64,000 nucleotides of DNA from Gemmatimonadota bacterium (GTDB lineage Bacteria > Latescibacterota > UBA2968). The notes beneath the pieces are model-generated. The model did no database searches. It was not told the DNA's origin and saw nothing but the letters and a program-made list of their open reading frames with translations. This document shows, one piece after another, positions 16,653-25,112 of the stretch. The translations under genes and the position numbers were made by a program. The stretch lies in NCBI GenBank assembly GCA_009838845.1, contig VXRD01000091.1, positions 1-64,000 on the forward strand, in the 5' to 3' direction. The stretch's first letter is position 1, and every line of letters starts with the position of its first letter.

Positions 16653-18224
16653 ATGTCAAACCAACGCTTTGTCGCACTCATCATCCTCGACGGCTGGGGA
16701 TTAAACCCGCGCCGGGACCACAACGCCGTGGCCCTTGCCAGCACCCCGACAATGGACCGCATCTGGGCCAATTGCGCCCACACCACCCTCAACACCTCTG
16801 GACGCGCAGTCGGACTACCCGACGGACTCATGGGCAACTCCGAAGTCGGCCACCTCAACCTGGGTGCGGGACGCACCGTCATGCAAGCCATGACCCAGAT
16901 CGACGACCGCATACGAGACGGCAGCCTGTACAAAAATGAAGCTCTAATCGCCGCCATAGACCGCATCAAAAACCACAACCGCAACCTCCACCTCATCGGC
17001 CTCGTCTCTGACGGCGGCGTACACGCCTGGCCCAGTCACTACGAGAGCCTCATCAAAATGGCAGCCGAGCGCGGCCTCCCCTCAGACCGCGTCTATATCC
17101 ACGCCTTCACAGACGGACGCGACACACCGCCCCAAAGCGCAATCCACCGCATGCGCGAGCTCCTCGCCATGTTCAAAACCCATGGCATAGGCCGCATAGC
17201 CTCCATATCCGGGCGGTATTACGCCATGGATCGCGACCACCGCTGGGAACGCACCCAAATCGCCTATGACCTCCTCACACAGGGCAAAGGCATCACAGAA
17301 ACCCACCCCATCACAGCCATACAAAACGCCTATAACCGCGGTGAAACCGACGAATTCATCAAACCCATCGCCATCGCTGGCAACCCCACCATAAAAGACG
17401 GGGACAGCGTCATCTTCTTCAACTTCCGAGGCGACAGACCCCGGCAAATCACCCGCGCCTTTGCACTCAAAAACTTCGACGGCTTTGAACGCCACACCTG
17501 GCCCAACACCCACTTCACCACCCTCACCCGATACGAAGCCGACGTACCCGTCACGGGCATCGCCTACTCCCCCGAAACCCTCTCGCAAAACATGCCCAAC
17601 ATCTGCGGATCGGTCATCGCCCGGGCCAACAAACGACAACTACGCATCGCAGAAACAGAAAAATACGCCCACGTCACCTTCTTCTTTAACGGCCAACAAG
17701 AAACGCCCTTTGACGGAGAAGAACGCATCCTCGTACCATCTCCCAAAGACGTCCCCACCTACGACCACAAACCCGAAATGAGCGCACCTGAAATCGCAGA
17801 CCGATTCACAGAGGCCATCGCAACCAACCAATACGACGCCGCAATATGCAACTTCGCCAACCCCGACATGGTGGGCCACACCGGCATCCTCGAAGCCGCC
17901 ATACACGCCGTCACCACAGTTGACACCTGCCTGGACCGCGTCCTCCAAGCCATAGAAAACGCAAACGGCGCAGCCATCGTCACCGCTGATCATGGCAACG
18001 CCGAACAAATGATCCACTACGACACCGGCGAACCCCACACCGCACACACCACCAACCCCGTACCCTTTGTACTCGTTGACCCCACCTACAGGGGAAAACT
18101 CCGCGAAGGCGGCACCTTGCGCGACGTCGCCCCCACCCTGCTCTCCCTCCTCAACCTGCCAAAACCCGATGAAATGACTGGGAAGGATCTAAGGCAAAAG
18201 CAAAACCTTCTGGATCGCGGCTAA
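16653..18224 (+). CDS. gpmI: 2,3-bisphosphoglycerate-independent phosphoglycerate mutase
   Basis: The 523-aa protein begins 'VALIILDGWGLNP' with metal ligand Asp13, and has catalytic Ser63 in 'LMGNSEVGHLNLGAGR'. Later metal motifs 'NFANPDMVGHTGILEAAIHAV' and 'TADHGNAEQM' are intact. It interconverts 3- and 2-phosphoglycerate in glycolysis. No strong ribosome-binding site precedes ATG 16653. The 3' end runs into an interspersed repeat: after 'MTGKDLR' the last residues (QKQNLLDRG) and the TAA stop are read from the repeat, so the native C-terminus was probably altered by insertion without loss of the active domains. Confidence 0.96.
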   Translation: MSNQRFVALIILDGWGLNPRRDHNAVALASTPTMDRIWANCAHTTLNTSGRAVGLPDGLMGNSEVGHLNLGAGRTVMQAMTQIDDRIRDGSLYKNEALIAAIDRIKNHNRNLHLIGLVSDGGVHAWPSHYESLIKMAAERGLPSDRVYIHAFTDGRDTPPQSAIHRMRELLAMFKTHGIGRIASISGRYYAMDRDHRWERTQIAYDLLTQGKGITETHPITAIQNAYNRGETDEFIKPIAIAGNPTIKDGDSVIFFNFRGDRPRQITRAFALKNFDGFERHTWPNTHFTTLTRYEADVPVTGIAYSPETLSQNMPNICGSVIARANKRQLRIAETEKYAHVTFFFNGQQETPFDGEERILVPSPKDVPTYDHKPEMSAPEIADRFTEAIATNQYDAAICNFANPDMVGHTGILEAAIHAVTTVDTCLDRVLQAIENANGAAIVTADHGNAEQMIHYDTGEPHTAHTTNPVPFVLVDPTYRGKLREGGTLRDVAPTLLSLLNLPKPDEMTGKDLRQKQNLLDRG

Positions 18225-18241
18225 AAACATACCGCGATGAC
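18210..18241 (+). repeat. Interspersed repeat copy 4, inside the gpmI 3' end
   Basis: Core CTGGATCGCGGC ... ACCGCGATGAC. It contains the gpmI stop codon (18222-18224) and fills the gap to the convergent sulfatase gene, which ends at 18249. Confidence 0.82.
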
Positions 18242-18248
18242 GAGTGCT

Positions 18249-19676
18249 TCACCCTTCATACCCTTCCCAAACCGGAATCTTCCCCGCAGTTGGGCCGTCT
18301 TTCACCAGAAGCTGTTCGCCATCTGTAAAACCTTCTGGGCGACCGACCAATTCCCCAATAAGACGGGACCGCCACATTGCGATTTCATCCGCCCACCCTG
18401 GATCATCCGCCAGATTGGTCATCTCGCATGGATCATTTTCCACATCGAAAAACAGCTCCCGCCCCTGCCCGGGCAAATACGCGAACTTGCGCTTGCCATC
18501 CGTCACGTATTGCATCCCGCTATTCGACGTAGGCACACTCGCGCACTCGCCATGCACATAATCTCGCCATTCTGCTTGTGAATCGCGAATAATCGGCAAC
18601 ACACTCTCCCCATCCACCGTATCCGGAATCGGAACCCCCACCGCATCGAGCAATGTCGGCATAATATCCATCAACTCAACCGGACGCTCGATCACCTGCT
18701 CCTGCGGCAATCCCAAACCATCGGGAAACTTCATCAACAGCGGAACGCGCGCAGACGGCTCAAAGGGATTGCGCTTACGCAGCCACTGATGATCCCCCAG
18801 CATCTCCCCGTGATCAGAAGCAAACACCACAATCGTATTATCCGGCAACACGCGACCACTCACCAGACGCGCAATCTGATGATCGATATGTTCGACACAC
18901 CCGTAATAACCCGCGCGCGTCGCCTTCATAACCGGAGGATCCAGACACAAACGCCAGCACTCCGGCTGCAACCCCCGCACAGGACCGTCAAAAACCCGCG
19001 CCCAATCCCCCACATAAGGCTCGGGCAAATCCATCGCCATATACTTATCAAAATAATGCACAGGCGGCGTAACCGGCTGGTGCGGATGGATAAAATTAAC
19101 CGCCAGAAACCACGGCTGATCTCCCCTTTGCGAATCGATAAACTCCAGCCCCTTCTGCGTACACCAATTCGTAAAATGCAAATGCTCATCCAAATGCCAC
19201 GGACGCCCTGGAAAACCATTGCTATACATCCCGTGCGCATCGGAAGCCCGGTGCCACGCCGCACCATTCTCCCGCACATACTTCTGATAATCATTATCAA
19301 CCCCTGAAATCGGACTATCTGCCCATTCCGCAGAATCAAACCCCAACTCCCTCGCAGGCGGACCCCAGTGGGCCTTGCCCGAAAGATGGGTGCGATATCC
19401 CGCATCGCGCAAAACCCCGGGCAAAGTCGGCCACGGCAGCGGTGCCTGGGCATTTTGAAGCGCGCCGTGATTGCTCGGCTTGCGCCCCGTAATCACCGTG
19501 CGGCGAGCCGGCACACACACCGGACAAGCCGAATAAGCGTGGCGAAAACGCACCCCCGACGCAGCCATATAGTCCAGATTGGGCGTCTGCAACACGGGAT
19601 GGCCCTCAATCCCCAGGCAATCCCCGCGCTGCTGATCCGTCATAATAAGTAAAATATTTGGTCTGTTATCCGGCAT
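18249..19676 (-). CDS. Sulfatase (arylsulfatase A-like)
   Basis: The 475-aa protein begins 'RPNILLIMTDQQRGDCLG', with the first metal site. The formylglycine motif C-x-P-x-R is at Cys54-Arg58 ('CPVCVPARRTVITGR'), and 'VFASDHGEMLGDHQW' supplies the second metal site. The family hydrolyses sulfate esters, often of polysaccharides. No signal peptide is visible, so it is probably cytoplasmic. The C-terminus ends 'PVWEGYEG'. It is convergent with gpmI. No sulfatase-maturing enzyme is encoded in the window. Confidence 0.93.
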   Translation of the reverse strand: MPDNRPNILLIMTDQQRGDCLGIEGHPVLQTPNLDYMAASGVRFRHAYSACPVCVPARRTVITGRKPSNHGALQNAQAPLPWPTLPGVLRDAGYRTHLSGKAHWGPPARELGFDSAEWADSPISGVDNDYQKYVRENGAAWHRASDAHGMYSNGFPGRPWHLDEHLHFTNWCTQKGLEFIDSQRGDQPWFLAVNFIHPHQPVTPPVHYFDKYMAMDLPEPYVGDWARVFDGPVRGLQPECWRLCLDPPVMKATRAGYYGCVEHIDHQIARLVSGRVLPDNTIVVFASDHGEMLGDHQWLRKRNPFEPSARVPLLMKFPDGLGLPQEQVIERPVELMDIMPTLLDAVGVPIPDTVDGESVLPIIRDSQAEWRDYVHGECASVPTSNSGMQYVTDGKRKFAYLPGQGRELFFDVENDPCEMTNLADDPGWADEIAMWRSRLIGELVGRPEGFTDGEQLLVKDGPTAGKIPVWEGYEG

Positions 19677-19725
19677 TGTAATCTCCTATTATGAGTTTTA
19701 TGGTACAATCGAAAATAAAAACCTT

Positions 19726-19811
19726 CTGGATCGCGGCTCAAAGCATGCCCCTGCAGGTCTTAAGCAGGGGACATGCCGCGATGACGGGCGGGCACGGGGG
19801 CCCGCCCCTAC
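19726..19811 (+). repeat. Interspersed repeat copy 5 with nested hairpin
   Basis: The core CTGGATCGCGGC ... GCCGCGATGAC is interrupted in its loop by a second hairpin (GCCCCTGCAGG ... AGCAGGGG). It is followed by GGGCGGGCACGGGGGCCCGC and CCCTAC. This explains most of the 19677-19832 gap. Confidence 0.82.
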
Positions 19812-19832
19812 ATATTGGATACGTCTCTGGTA

Positions 19833-20549
19833 TTAATCATCCCTTGTAAGATGATACATACAAATCGCGGCAGCGGCAGACACATTCAGAGACCCGATAG
19901 CGCCGCGGGGGGCAATGCGGCATACCTCATCGCACTTATCGCGCGTAAGGCGTCGCATCCCGCTCTCCTCATTCCCCAGCACCAGAAGCCAGGGGCGATC
20001 TGCCGAAAACGCGCTCAAATCCTTCTCCGCATGCTCAGAAGTCCCCAAAACCCACAACCCCGCATCCTTCGCCACATCCAACGCCCGGCTCAAATTTGTC
20101 TGAACAGAAAACGGAACATACTCGACACCCCCCGAAGCAACATCGTACGCCGCGCCCGTCATCGAAGCGGAACGATCTCGACTAAGCAAAACACCGCGCA
20201 CCCCAAAAAAAGCCGCAGAGCGAAAAATCGCCCCCAGATTTTGCGGATCCTGAACCGTATCCAGCGCCAAAAAAAGACCCCCATTATCGGCAAACAGCTC
20301 CGCGAGATCACAACCCGGATGTTCTTTAACCGCAGCTTCAGCGTCTCCTCCACGAGACCGACCCTGCCGCACAGACCCCTGTTCGCCCCGCCCGAAAAAC
20401 ACGCGCACACCGATCTCCTCTGCCCGTTCCCGCACAGTCCGCCACGCATCACCGCCCGGTTTGGCAGGCAATCGAATCTCGAAAATATCCTGCGGACGCT
20501 TTTTCAGCACCGCCAGAATACTGTGCGGATTTTTGAGATAAATCGGCAT
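19833..20549 (-). CDS. rlmB: TrmH/SpoU-family 23S rRNA 2'-O-methyltransferase (RlmB-like)
   Basis: The 238-aa protein has an N-terminal RNA-binding part (HSILAVLKKRPQDIFEI). The three SPOUT motifs follow: 'DTVQDPQNLGAIFRSAAFFG', 'LVLGNEESGMRRLTRDKC' and 'IGSLNVSAAAAICMYHL', which form the trefoil-knot SAM site. It most likely methylates G2251 of 23S rRNA, although tRNA-modifying TrmH paralogues look similar. It starts 5 nt after the DUF2231 gene stop and is probably in one unit with the NYN and DUF2231 genes. Confidence 0.9.
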   Translation of the reverse strand: MPIYLKNPHSILAVLKKRPQDIFEIRLPAKPGGDAWRTVRERAEEIGVRVFFGRGEQGSVRQGRSRGGDAEAAVKEHPGCDLAELFADNGGLFLALDTVQDPQNLGAIFRSAAFFGVRGVLLSRDRSASMTGAAYDVASGGVEYVPFSVQTNLSRALDVAKDAGLWVLGTSEHAEKDLSAFSADRPWLLVLGNEESGMRRLTRDKCDEVCRIAPRGAIGSLNVSAAAAICMYHLTRDD

Positions 20550-20554
20550 TGTCT

Positions 20555-21040
20555 CTACCTGCTCTCAAATTTATCGACTCGCGGCACGCGCTTTTCCAAC
20601 TCAATCTGCGACGTGACTGGCTCTGTTCCAGCGCCGTAAAAATAAACCAAATATCCACCCGTATATCCCGCCGCGCACACCAGACCCGCAGTAACAAGAC
20701 CAAAAACGAGATACACATAGCGAACAAACCCGACAAATTTCTTCTTCAAAACAAAATGCGTGCGTACCAGTGCCAGCGCAACAGCCAGAAACGCGGTGAC
20801 CGTACCCAGCGTATCGTGAACCTCTAAATCTGCGGCAATACCATCGATATGTTGCGCAACCTCGGCAGCACTATCCCCTGTGAGTGCGACCGGAATCGCG
20901 GTCAAAGCACCGAGCGAAAAGAGCAAAAACCCCACTCGCACAAAAAAATCGCGGTGACGCAATATGCCAATCGCATCACAAACAACGCCAATGACCAACA
21001 AGACAATGGGAAAGTGTGTAACAAGAGGATGAATATCCAT
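20555..21040 (-). CDS. DUF2231 membrane protein
   Basis: The 161-aa protein begins 'MDIHPLVTHFPIVLLVIGVVCDAIG', typical of DUF2231, and has four predicted membrane helices ('FFVRVGFLLFSLGALTAIPV', 'LGTVTAFLAVALALV', 'YVYLVFGLVTAGLVCAAGYTGG'). His residues in 'HPLVTHFP' and 'LEVHDTLG' may bind heme or metal, a property suggested for the family. I chose ATG 21040; the frame is open further upstream but overlaps the NYN gene. It sits between the NYN and RlmB-like genes on the same strand. Confidence 0.85.
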   Translation of the reverse strand: MDIHPLVTHFPIVLLVIGVVCDAIGILRHRDFFVRVGFLLFSLGALTAIPVALTGDSAAEVAQHIDGIAADLEVHDTLGTVTAFLAVALALVRTHFVLKKKFVGFVRYVYLVFGLVTAGLVCAAGYTGGYLVYFYGAGTEPVTSQIELEKRVPRVDKFESR

Positions 21041-21063
21041 GACGGGAGATGAGATCGTTTTCT

Positions 21064-21678
21064 TTATGAGCGCAAGTCGAGTTGCAATGGCTCTGCATAC
21101 CGCGGGTCTGCAACGGGTTGTCCCGGCCACGCGCCTTCCAGGAACGTAATACTATTGTAGAAATCGTCCAATGCGATAAATTTTCCATTCTCCTCTGCCC
21201 ATTCTCGCATGCGGCGGTTGCAACTGTGACGCCATGACAGCACTTCTATATCCCAGCCCCTGCGATGCATGCGCTCTATATCCGCGTGAAATCCAACGCC
21301 ATCGACAAAGCCACTGCCATCGCCCGTGAGCAAGACAGCAATACCCGGTACACCATTATAATCTACAGTATCTCGAAGCATAATCGTTTGCAAAACTTGA
21401 TCCACGCCCTGTTCGCTACCCTGCAATGCCCCGCGTTCCAACAACTGCACCTCAACATCCTCATTCTCAAGGCGGTTCCACATCTGACGCAACTCTGGTG
21501 GAATAGAGCCAACAGCAATGGCCCGCTCAATCGGTCGGCCTGCCTGTGCCAGAGCGAGGAGATTGCGAAAATGAATACGCACGCGCGAGCGAGCGGCCTC
21601 CCCCTCGCGCTCTGCAGCGGCCTCTTGCGCGCTAATAAAAATATTGGAATTATCCAAATAGATGAAAACCTTCTTCAT
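21064..21678 (-). CDS. NYN domain (PIN-like ribonuclease fold) protein
   Basis: The 204-aa protein opens with 'KKVFIYLDNSNIFISAQEAA', whose Asp and Asn match the NYN active-site entry. 'GIAVLLTGDGSGFVDGVGFHADIERMHRRGWDIEV' supplies the later acidic cluster. NYN proteins are predicted metal-dependent RNases. The start at 21678 has AGGAGA 9 nt upstream; upstream in-frame sequence falls into a palindromic intergenic repeat. It heads a minus-strand unit with the DUF2231 and RlmB-like genes, so an RNA-related role is consistent. Confidence 0.88.
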   Translation of the reverse strand: MKKVFIYLDNSNIFISAQEAAAEREGEAARSRVRIHFRNLLALAQAGRPIERAIAVGSIPPELRQMWNRLENEDVEVQLLERGALQGSEQGVDQVLQTIMLRDTVDYNGVPGIAVLLTGDGSGFVDGVGFHADIERMHRRGWDIEVLSWRHSCNRRMREWAEENGKFIALDDFYNSITFLEGAWPGQPVADPRYAEPLQLDLRS

Positions 21679-21733
21679 TGATCCAATTCTCCTGTGAAAC
21701 GACCCTGAACTTTCAAAATATGAAGTTAAAACT

Positions 21734-21883
21734 GATGTTACGCAACTGCACAATATAATGGGCCTGTCATTTTGAGCGGAGCGCAGCGGAGTCGAAAAAT
21801 CTTCTACCAACGCAGGTGGAACAGATGCTTCGGCTCCGTTACACTCCGCTCAGCATGACAAACATCCAGACCTGCGTAACATC
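21734..21883. repeat. Large nested inverted repeat between divergent genes
   Basis: Inner arms run from TGTCATTTTGAGCGGA (from 21765) to TCCGCTCAGCATGACA (to 21860), with the purine-rich segments GTCGAAAAATCT and AGATGCTTCGGC also pairing. Outer arms GATGTTACGCA (21734) and TGCGTAACATC (to 21883) extend the palindrome. It is a different repeat family from the CTGGAT core and could fold into a long cruciform. It occupies the promoter region of the NYN gene (minus) and a sulfatase gene (plus). Confidence 0.8.
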
Positions 21884-21980
21884 TGTTAAAAGTAAAAAAA
21901 CTATTTCAATCCCGCGAAAAATCCATTACAATGGGCGGGTTAAAATACAAACAAACAAGACTCTCGACAAGGAAGGTTTT

Positions 21981-23312
21981 ATGACAGATCGACCAAACAT
22001 CTTATTTATGCACTCGCACAACACCGGAACCTATATTGAACCCTACGGACACGCCGTACCAACGCCGCACATGCAGCAACTGTCAGAACAAGGCGTACTC
22101 TTTCGGCGGGCGTATGCCACAGCCCCCACCTGTTCGCCCAGCAGAGCCAGCTTCTTAACCGGCATGTACCCCCACACCTGTGGCATGACGGGCCTTGCAC
22201 ACCGCGGCTTTGCCATGACGAATTACGACTGGCATGCCGCCCGCATCTTCAAGACAAATGGCTACTTCACCGCAACCGCTGGCGTGGAACACACCGCACC
22301 GGACCTGGACACCATTGGATATGACGAAATCCTCTCCGGACTGGACACAAATTACCCCGGACAGCCCAAATGGATCGAACCCGCGGACGCCGTCGTGGAT
22401 TTCATAAAAAACGCACCCCAACAACCCTTCTTTCTCAACCTCGGCCTAAACGAAACGCACCGACCATTTCACAGTGCCGAACCCGACAAATACCCCGCAG
22501 AACGCGAACAATACTGCACCCCACCTCGTCCCTTGCCCGACACACCGGAAACCCGGGCAGACACAGCCGACTACAAAGCCTCTGCCCGCATCATGGACAA
22601 CCACTACGGCAACGTACTCGCAGCACTCGAAGAAACCGGCCTATCCGACAACACCCTCGTATTCTGCTTTGCCGATCACGGCCTGCAATTTCCGCGCAAC
22701 ATGTGCAACCTGACAGACCACGGCATCGGCGTGTACCTCATCATACGCGGACCCGGCGGATTTGAAGGCGGAAAAGTCATAAACGCGATGGTCAGCCTGA
22801 TGGACCTGTTACCCACGGCATATCGCGCTGCCGGCATAGAAATACCCGACCACGTACAGGGAAAATCCCTGCACCCTCTGATAAACGAAGACCGCCATCG
22901 GGAAGAAATCTTTTCAGAAGTCACCTATCACGCCGCGTACGAACCCATGCGGAGCATCCGCACCGAAAGATACAAATATATCCGGCGATACGACAACCGC
23001 GACAAACTCGTATTGCCCAACGTAGATGACACACCCACAAAAGCGTACCTACTCAATCAAAACTGGGAAAAATTGCCGCGCGATCAGGAAATGTTGTACG
23101 ACCTCATATTCGACCCCGATGAAACGCACAACATCATCGACCGGGAAGACATGGCACCTGTGCGGAAAGATCTGAGCCATCGATTGCACACATGGATGGA
23201 AGAAACAAATGACCCCCTCTTGCCAGACGGGCACATCGCTGCACCGGGCGGATCCAAGGTCAACAACTCCGATGGCCGCTCGCCGAATGAGACGCCGGAG
23301 GTTATGGTGTAG
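21981..23312 (+). CDS. Sulfatase with atypical N-terminal metal site
   Basis: The 443-aa protein has the formylglycine motif at Cys51-Arg55 ('APTCSPSRASFLTGMYPH') and 'FCFADHGLQFPRN' as second metal region. The opening reads 'PNILFMHSHNTGTYIEPYGH', with His/Asn where most sulfatases have Asp-Asp or Asp-Gln. This resembles the subgroup with 'HDTGRYIQPYG'. ATG 21981 follows AAGGAAGG, and the frame upstream only crosses the palindromic repeat. No signal peptide is seen. Sulfate ester hydrolysis is likely but the substrate is unknown. A composite repeat follows the stop. Confidence 0.9.
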   Translation: MTDRPNILFMHSHNTGTYIEPYGHAVPTPHMQQLSEQGVLFRRAYATAPTCSPSRASFLTGMYPHTCGMTGLAHRGFAMTNYDWHAARIFKTNGYFTATAGVEHTAPDLDTIGYDEILSGLDTNYPGQPKWIEPADAVVDFIKNAPQQPFFLNLGLNETHRPFHSAEPDKYPAEREQYCTPPRPLPDTPETRADTADYKASARIMDNHYGNVLAALEETGLSDNTLVFCFADHGLQFPRNMCNLTDHGIGVYLIIRGPGGFEGGKVINAMVSLMDLLPTAYRAAGIEIPDHVQGKSLHPLINEDRHREEIFSEVTYHAAYEPMRSIRTERYKYIRRYDNRDKLVLPNVDDTPTKAYLLNQNWEKLPRDQEMLYDLIFDPDETHNIIDREDMAPVRKDLSHRLHTWMEETNDPLLPDGHIAAPGGSKVNNSDGRSPNETPEVMV

Positions 23313-23322
23313 GGGAAGTCAA

Positions 23323-23532
23323 CCTCTGTCTGAAGCGGTGTACAACTGGTCGATTTCCAGACCAGTTCATCAGGATGGGCAGAGCCTGCACTGGAACGCC
23401 TCTATCCAGTGATGAAAGGATGGACAGGATGAAAGGCAAAATCAAAGGCGAAATCAAAGGCAGATAAAACCTTCTGGATCGCGGCTAAAGCATGCCCCTG
23501 CATGACTTAAGCAGGGGACCTGCCGCGATGAC
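23323..23532 (+). repeat. Composite interspersed repeat, near full length (copy 6)
   Basis: In order: ACTGGTCGATTTCCAGACCAGT hairpin region (about 23344-23365), CATCAGGAT, a GCAGAGCCTGCACTGG segment, the CAGGAT tract (GATGAAAGGATGGACAGGAT), and the core CTGGATCGCGGC ... GCCGCGATGAC (23474-23532) with a nested GCCCCTGCATG ... AGCAGGGG hairpin. It accounts for most of the 23313-23592 gap, which has no gene. Confidence 0.85.
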
Positions 23533-23592
23533 GGCTCTGTTGATAGGCATGAATTAAAACAAGAAACACATCATTTTTTAAGGAGACACCCC

Positions 23593-24690
23593 ATGAAAAT
23601 GCAAGCATCGCTACTCTATGAGCCGGGAAGACCGCTGGAAGTAGCGGACCTGGACCTGGAAGGACCGAAAGAAGACGAAGTCATGGTACGCATGACCGCC
23701 ACTGGCGTATGTCACAGTTGTTTGCACGTCGTAGATGGCAGCTGGACCGGATATCCAATGCCCATGGTACTCGGCGATGAAGGGGCTGGAATCGTCCAAG
23801 AAGTGGGACCCGGTGTTCGACACGTAAAACCCGGCGACCACGTCATCCTATCCTGGGCATCGACATGCGGGCGCTGTCACTACTGCGCAACCGGACTATC
23901 GCACCTGTGTGAACGCACCCCACCGGGCAAAGGCGTATTAATGGACGGCACATCCAGAATGAAAATAAAAGGCCAAACCGTGTACCATTACGGACCCGCG
24001 TGTAGCTACGCCTCATACTCCGTCATGCCCGCCTCCTGTGCCGTCCCCATCCGGGAAGACATGCCCCTCGAAGTAGCCGCCTTAATCGGCTGCTCGGTCA
24101 TGACCGGCGTAGGCTCCGTCATCAACACAGCAGCCGTAACGCCCGGAGCGAGCATGGCCGTATTCGGCACCGGGGGAATTGGCCTCAACGTCATACAGGG
24201 CGGAACCCTGGTACAGGCACACCCCATCATAGCAGTCGATATCAACCCCGCCAAACTGGAATACGCGAAATCCTTTGGCGCGACACACACCATAGACGCC
24301 AGCAAAGAAAATCCGGTCGAAGCCATAAAAGACCTCACCGGACGCGGGGCGGATTATTCATTTGTCGCAGTCGGCAACGCGCAAGTCATCAATCAAGCCT
24401 GGGACTGTCTCGCATCCAGGGGCCAGTGCTTGCTCATCGGCCTGCCTCCCACCGGTTCCACCGTCACATTTGACACCGGCAGCCTCCAGTCCAACGAACG
24501 CATCCTGCGCGGCTGCAGGTATGGAAGTGCGAGAATCTATGACGACTTCCCGCGCATGGTAGAACTCTACCTCGCTGGAAAACTAAAAATCGACGAACTC
24601 GTAACCCGGCGATTTGATCTCGAAGGAGCCAACGAAGCCTTTGACGCCCTGGCCGCTGGAGAAGTCGCGCGAGGCCTGATCGTCTTCTAA
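23593..24690 (+). CDS. Zinc-dependent alcohol dehydrogenase (MDR family)
   Basis: The 365-aa protein has the medium-chain dehydrogenase layout. Catalytic Cys40 ('GVCHSCLHVV'), structural zinc Cys92/95/98/106 ('CGRCHYCATGLSHLC'), the NAD motif 'VFGTGGIGLNVIQG' and 'VDINPAKLEYAKSFGATHTID' are present. The usual catalytic-zinc His of the 'GHE' motif is Asp62 ('VLGDEGAG'), which may change zinc coordination. The family includes class III/formaldehyde-type and aryl alcohol dehydrogenases; the substrate is unclear. AGGAGA lies 7 nt before ATG 23593. It is monocistronic and converges with the sigma-factor unit at a 1-nt gap. Confidence 0.9.
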   Translation: MKMQASLLYEPGRPLEVADLDLEGPKEDEVMVRMTATGVCHSCLHVVDGSWTGYPMPMVLGDEGAGIVQEVGPGVRHVKPGDHVILSWASTCGRCHYCATGLSHLCERTPPGKGVLMDGTSRMKIKGQTVYHYGPACSYASYSVMPASCAVPIREDMPLEVAALIGCSVMTGVGSVINTAAVTPGASMAVFGTGGIGLNVIQGGTLVQAHPIIAVDINPAKLEYAKSFGATHTIDASKENPVEAIKDLTGRGADYSFVAVGNAQVINQAWDCLASRGQCLLIGLPPTGSTVTFDTGSLQSNERILRGCRYGSARIYDDFPRMVELYLAGKLKIDELVTRRFDLEGANEAFDALAAGEVARGLIVF

Positions 24691-24691
24691 A

Positions 24692-25102
24692 TCAAAGACT
24701 ATCTACAGGACTCGAAGCGGAAAAAATAGTAGTAATAGCGCGTTGTGAGAGCGTATCCGAAAACGAAACCCGGGGAGAATCGGTCCGGCTCGTATCCATA
24801 ACAGCACCAGGCGATTCGGGAGACCGTGTCGTCGCGGGATCGGGCTGCGACTGGCGGATACCCAAAACAGCAAACAGGACAATCCCCATTGCAAAAGCCA
24901 TTTGATAAACGGGCAAGCGCATCGAAAACCTGAAAGAACGCAACACATTGAACCCACCGCGTTCTCGTGCAGACATCTGAGCAACAACAGCATTGCGAAT
25001 CGCCGGATCGGGTTCAAGACCGCCGGTCCTGGGAACCGCAAGCACCTGGCTCAGCAACTCATCCACATTCTCTTTCTTTTTAAACGGAATAACCCGCCTC
25101 AT
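24692..25102 (-). CDS. Single-pass membrane protein partner of the ECF sigma factor (putative anti-sigma)
   Basis: The 136-aa protein has a cytoplasmic N-terminus ('RRVIPFKKKENVDELLSQVLAVP'), one membrane helix ('VYQMAFAMGIVLFAVLGI') and a Ser/Thr/Pro-rich tail. It lacks the HxxxCxxC zinc anti-sigma motif, so the role is inferred from its position directly after the sigma-factor gene. ATG 25102 has AGGAG 6 nt upstream; ATG 25108 is the other option. I do not recognise a family. Confidence 0.68.
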   Translation of the reverse strand: MRRVIPFKKKENVDELLSQVLAVPRTGGLEPDPAIRNAVVAQMSARERGGFNVLRSFRFSMRLPVYQMAFAMGIVLFAVLGIRQSQPDPATTRSPESPGAVMDTSRTDSPRVSFSDTLSQRAITTIFSASSPVDSL

Positions 25103-25112
25103 ATCCATCTCC

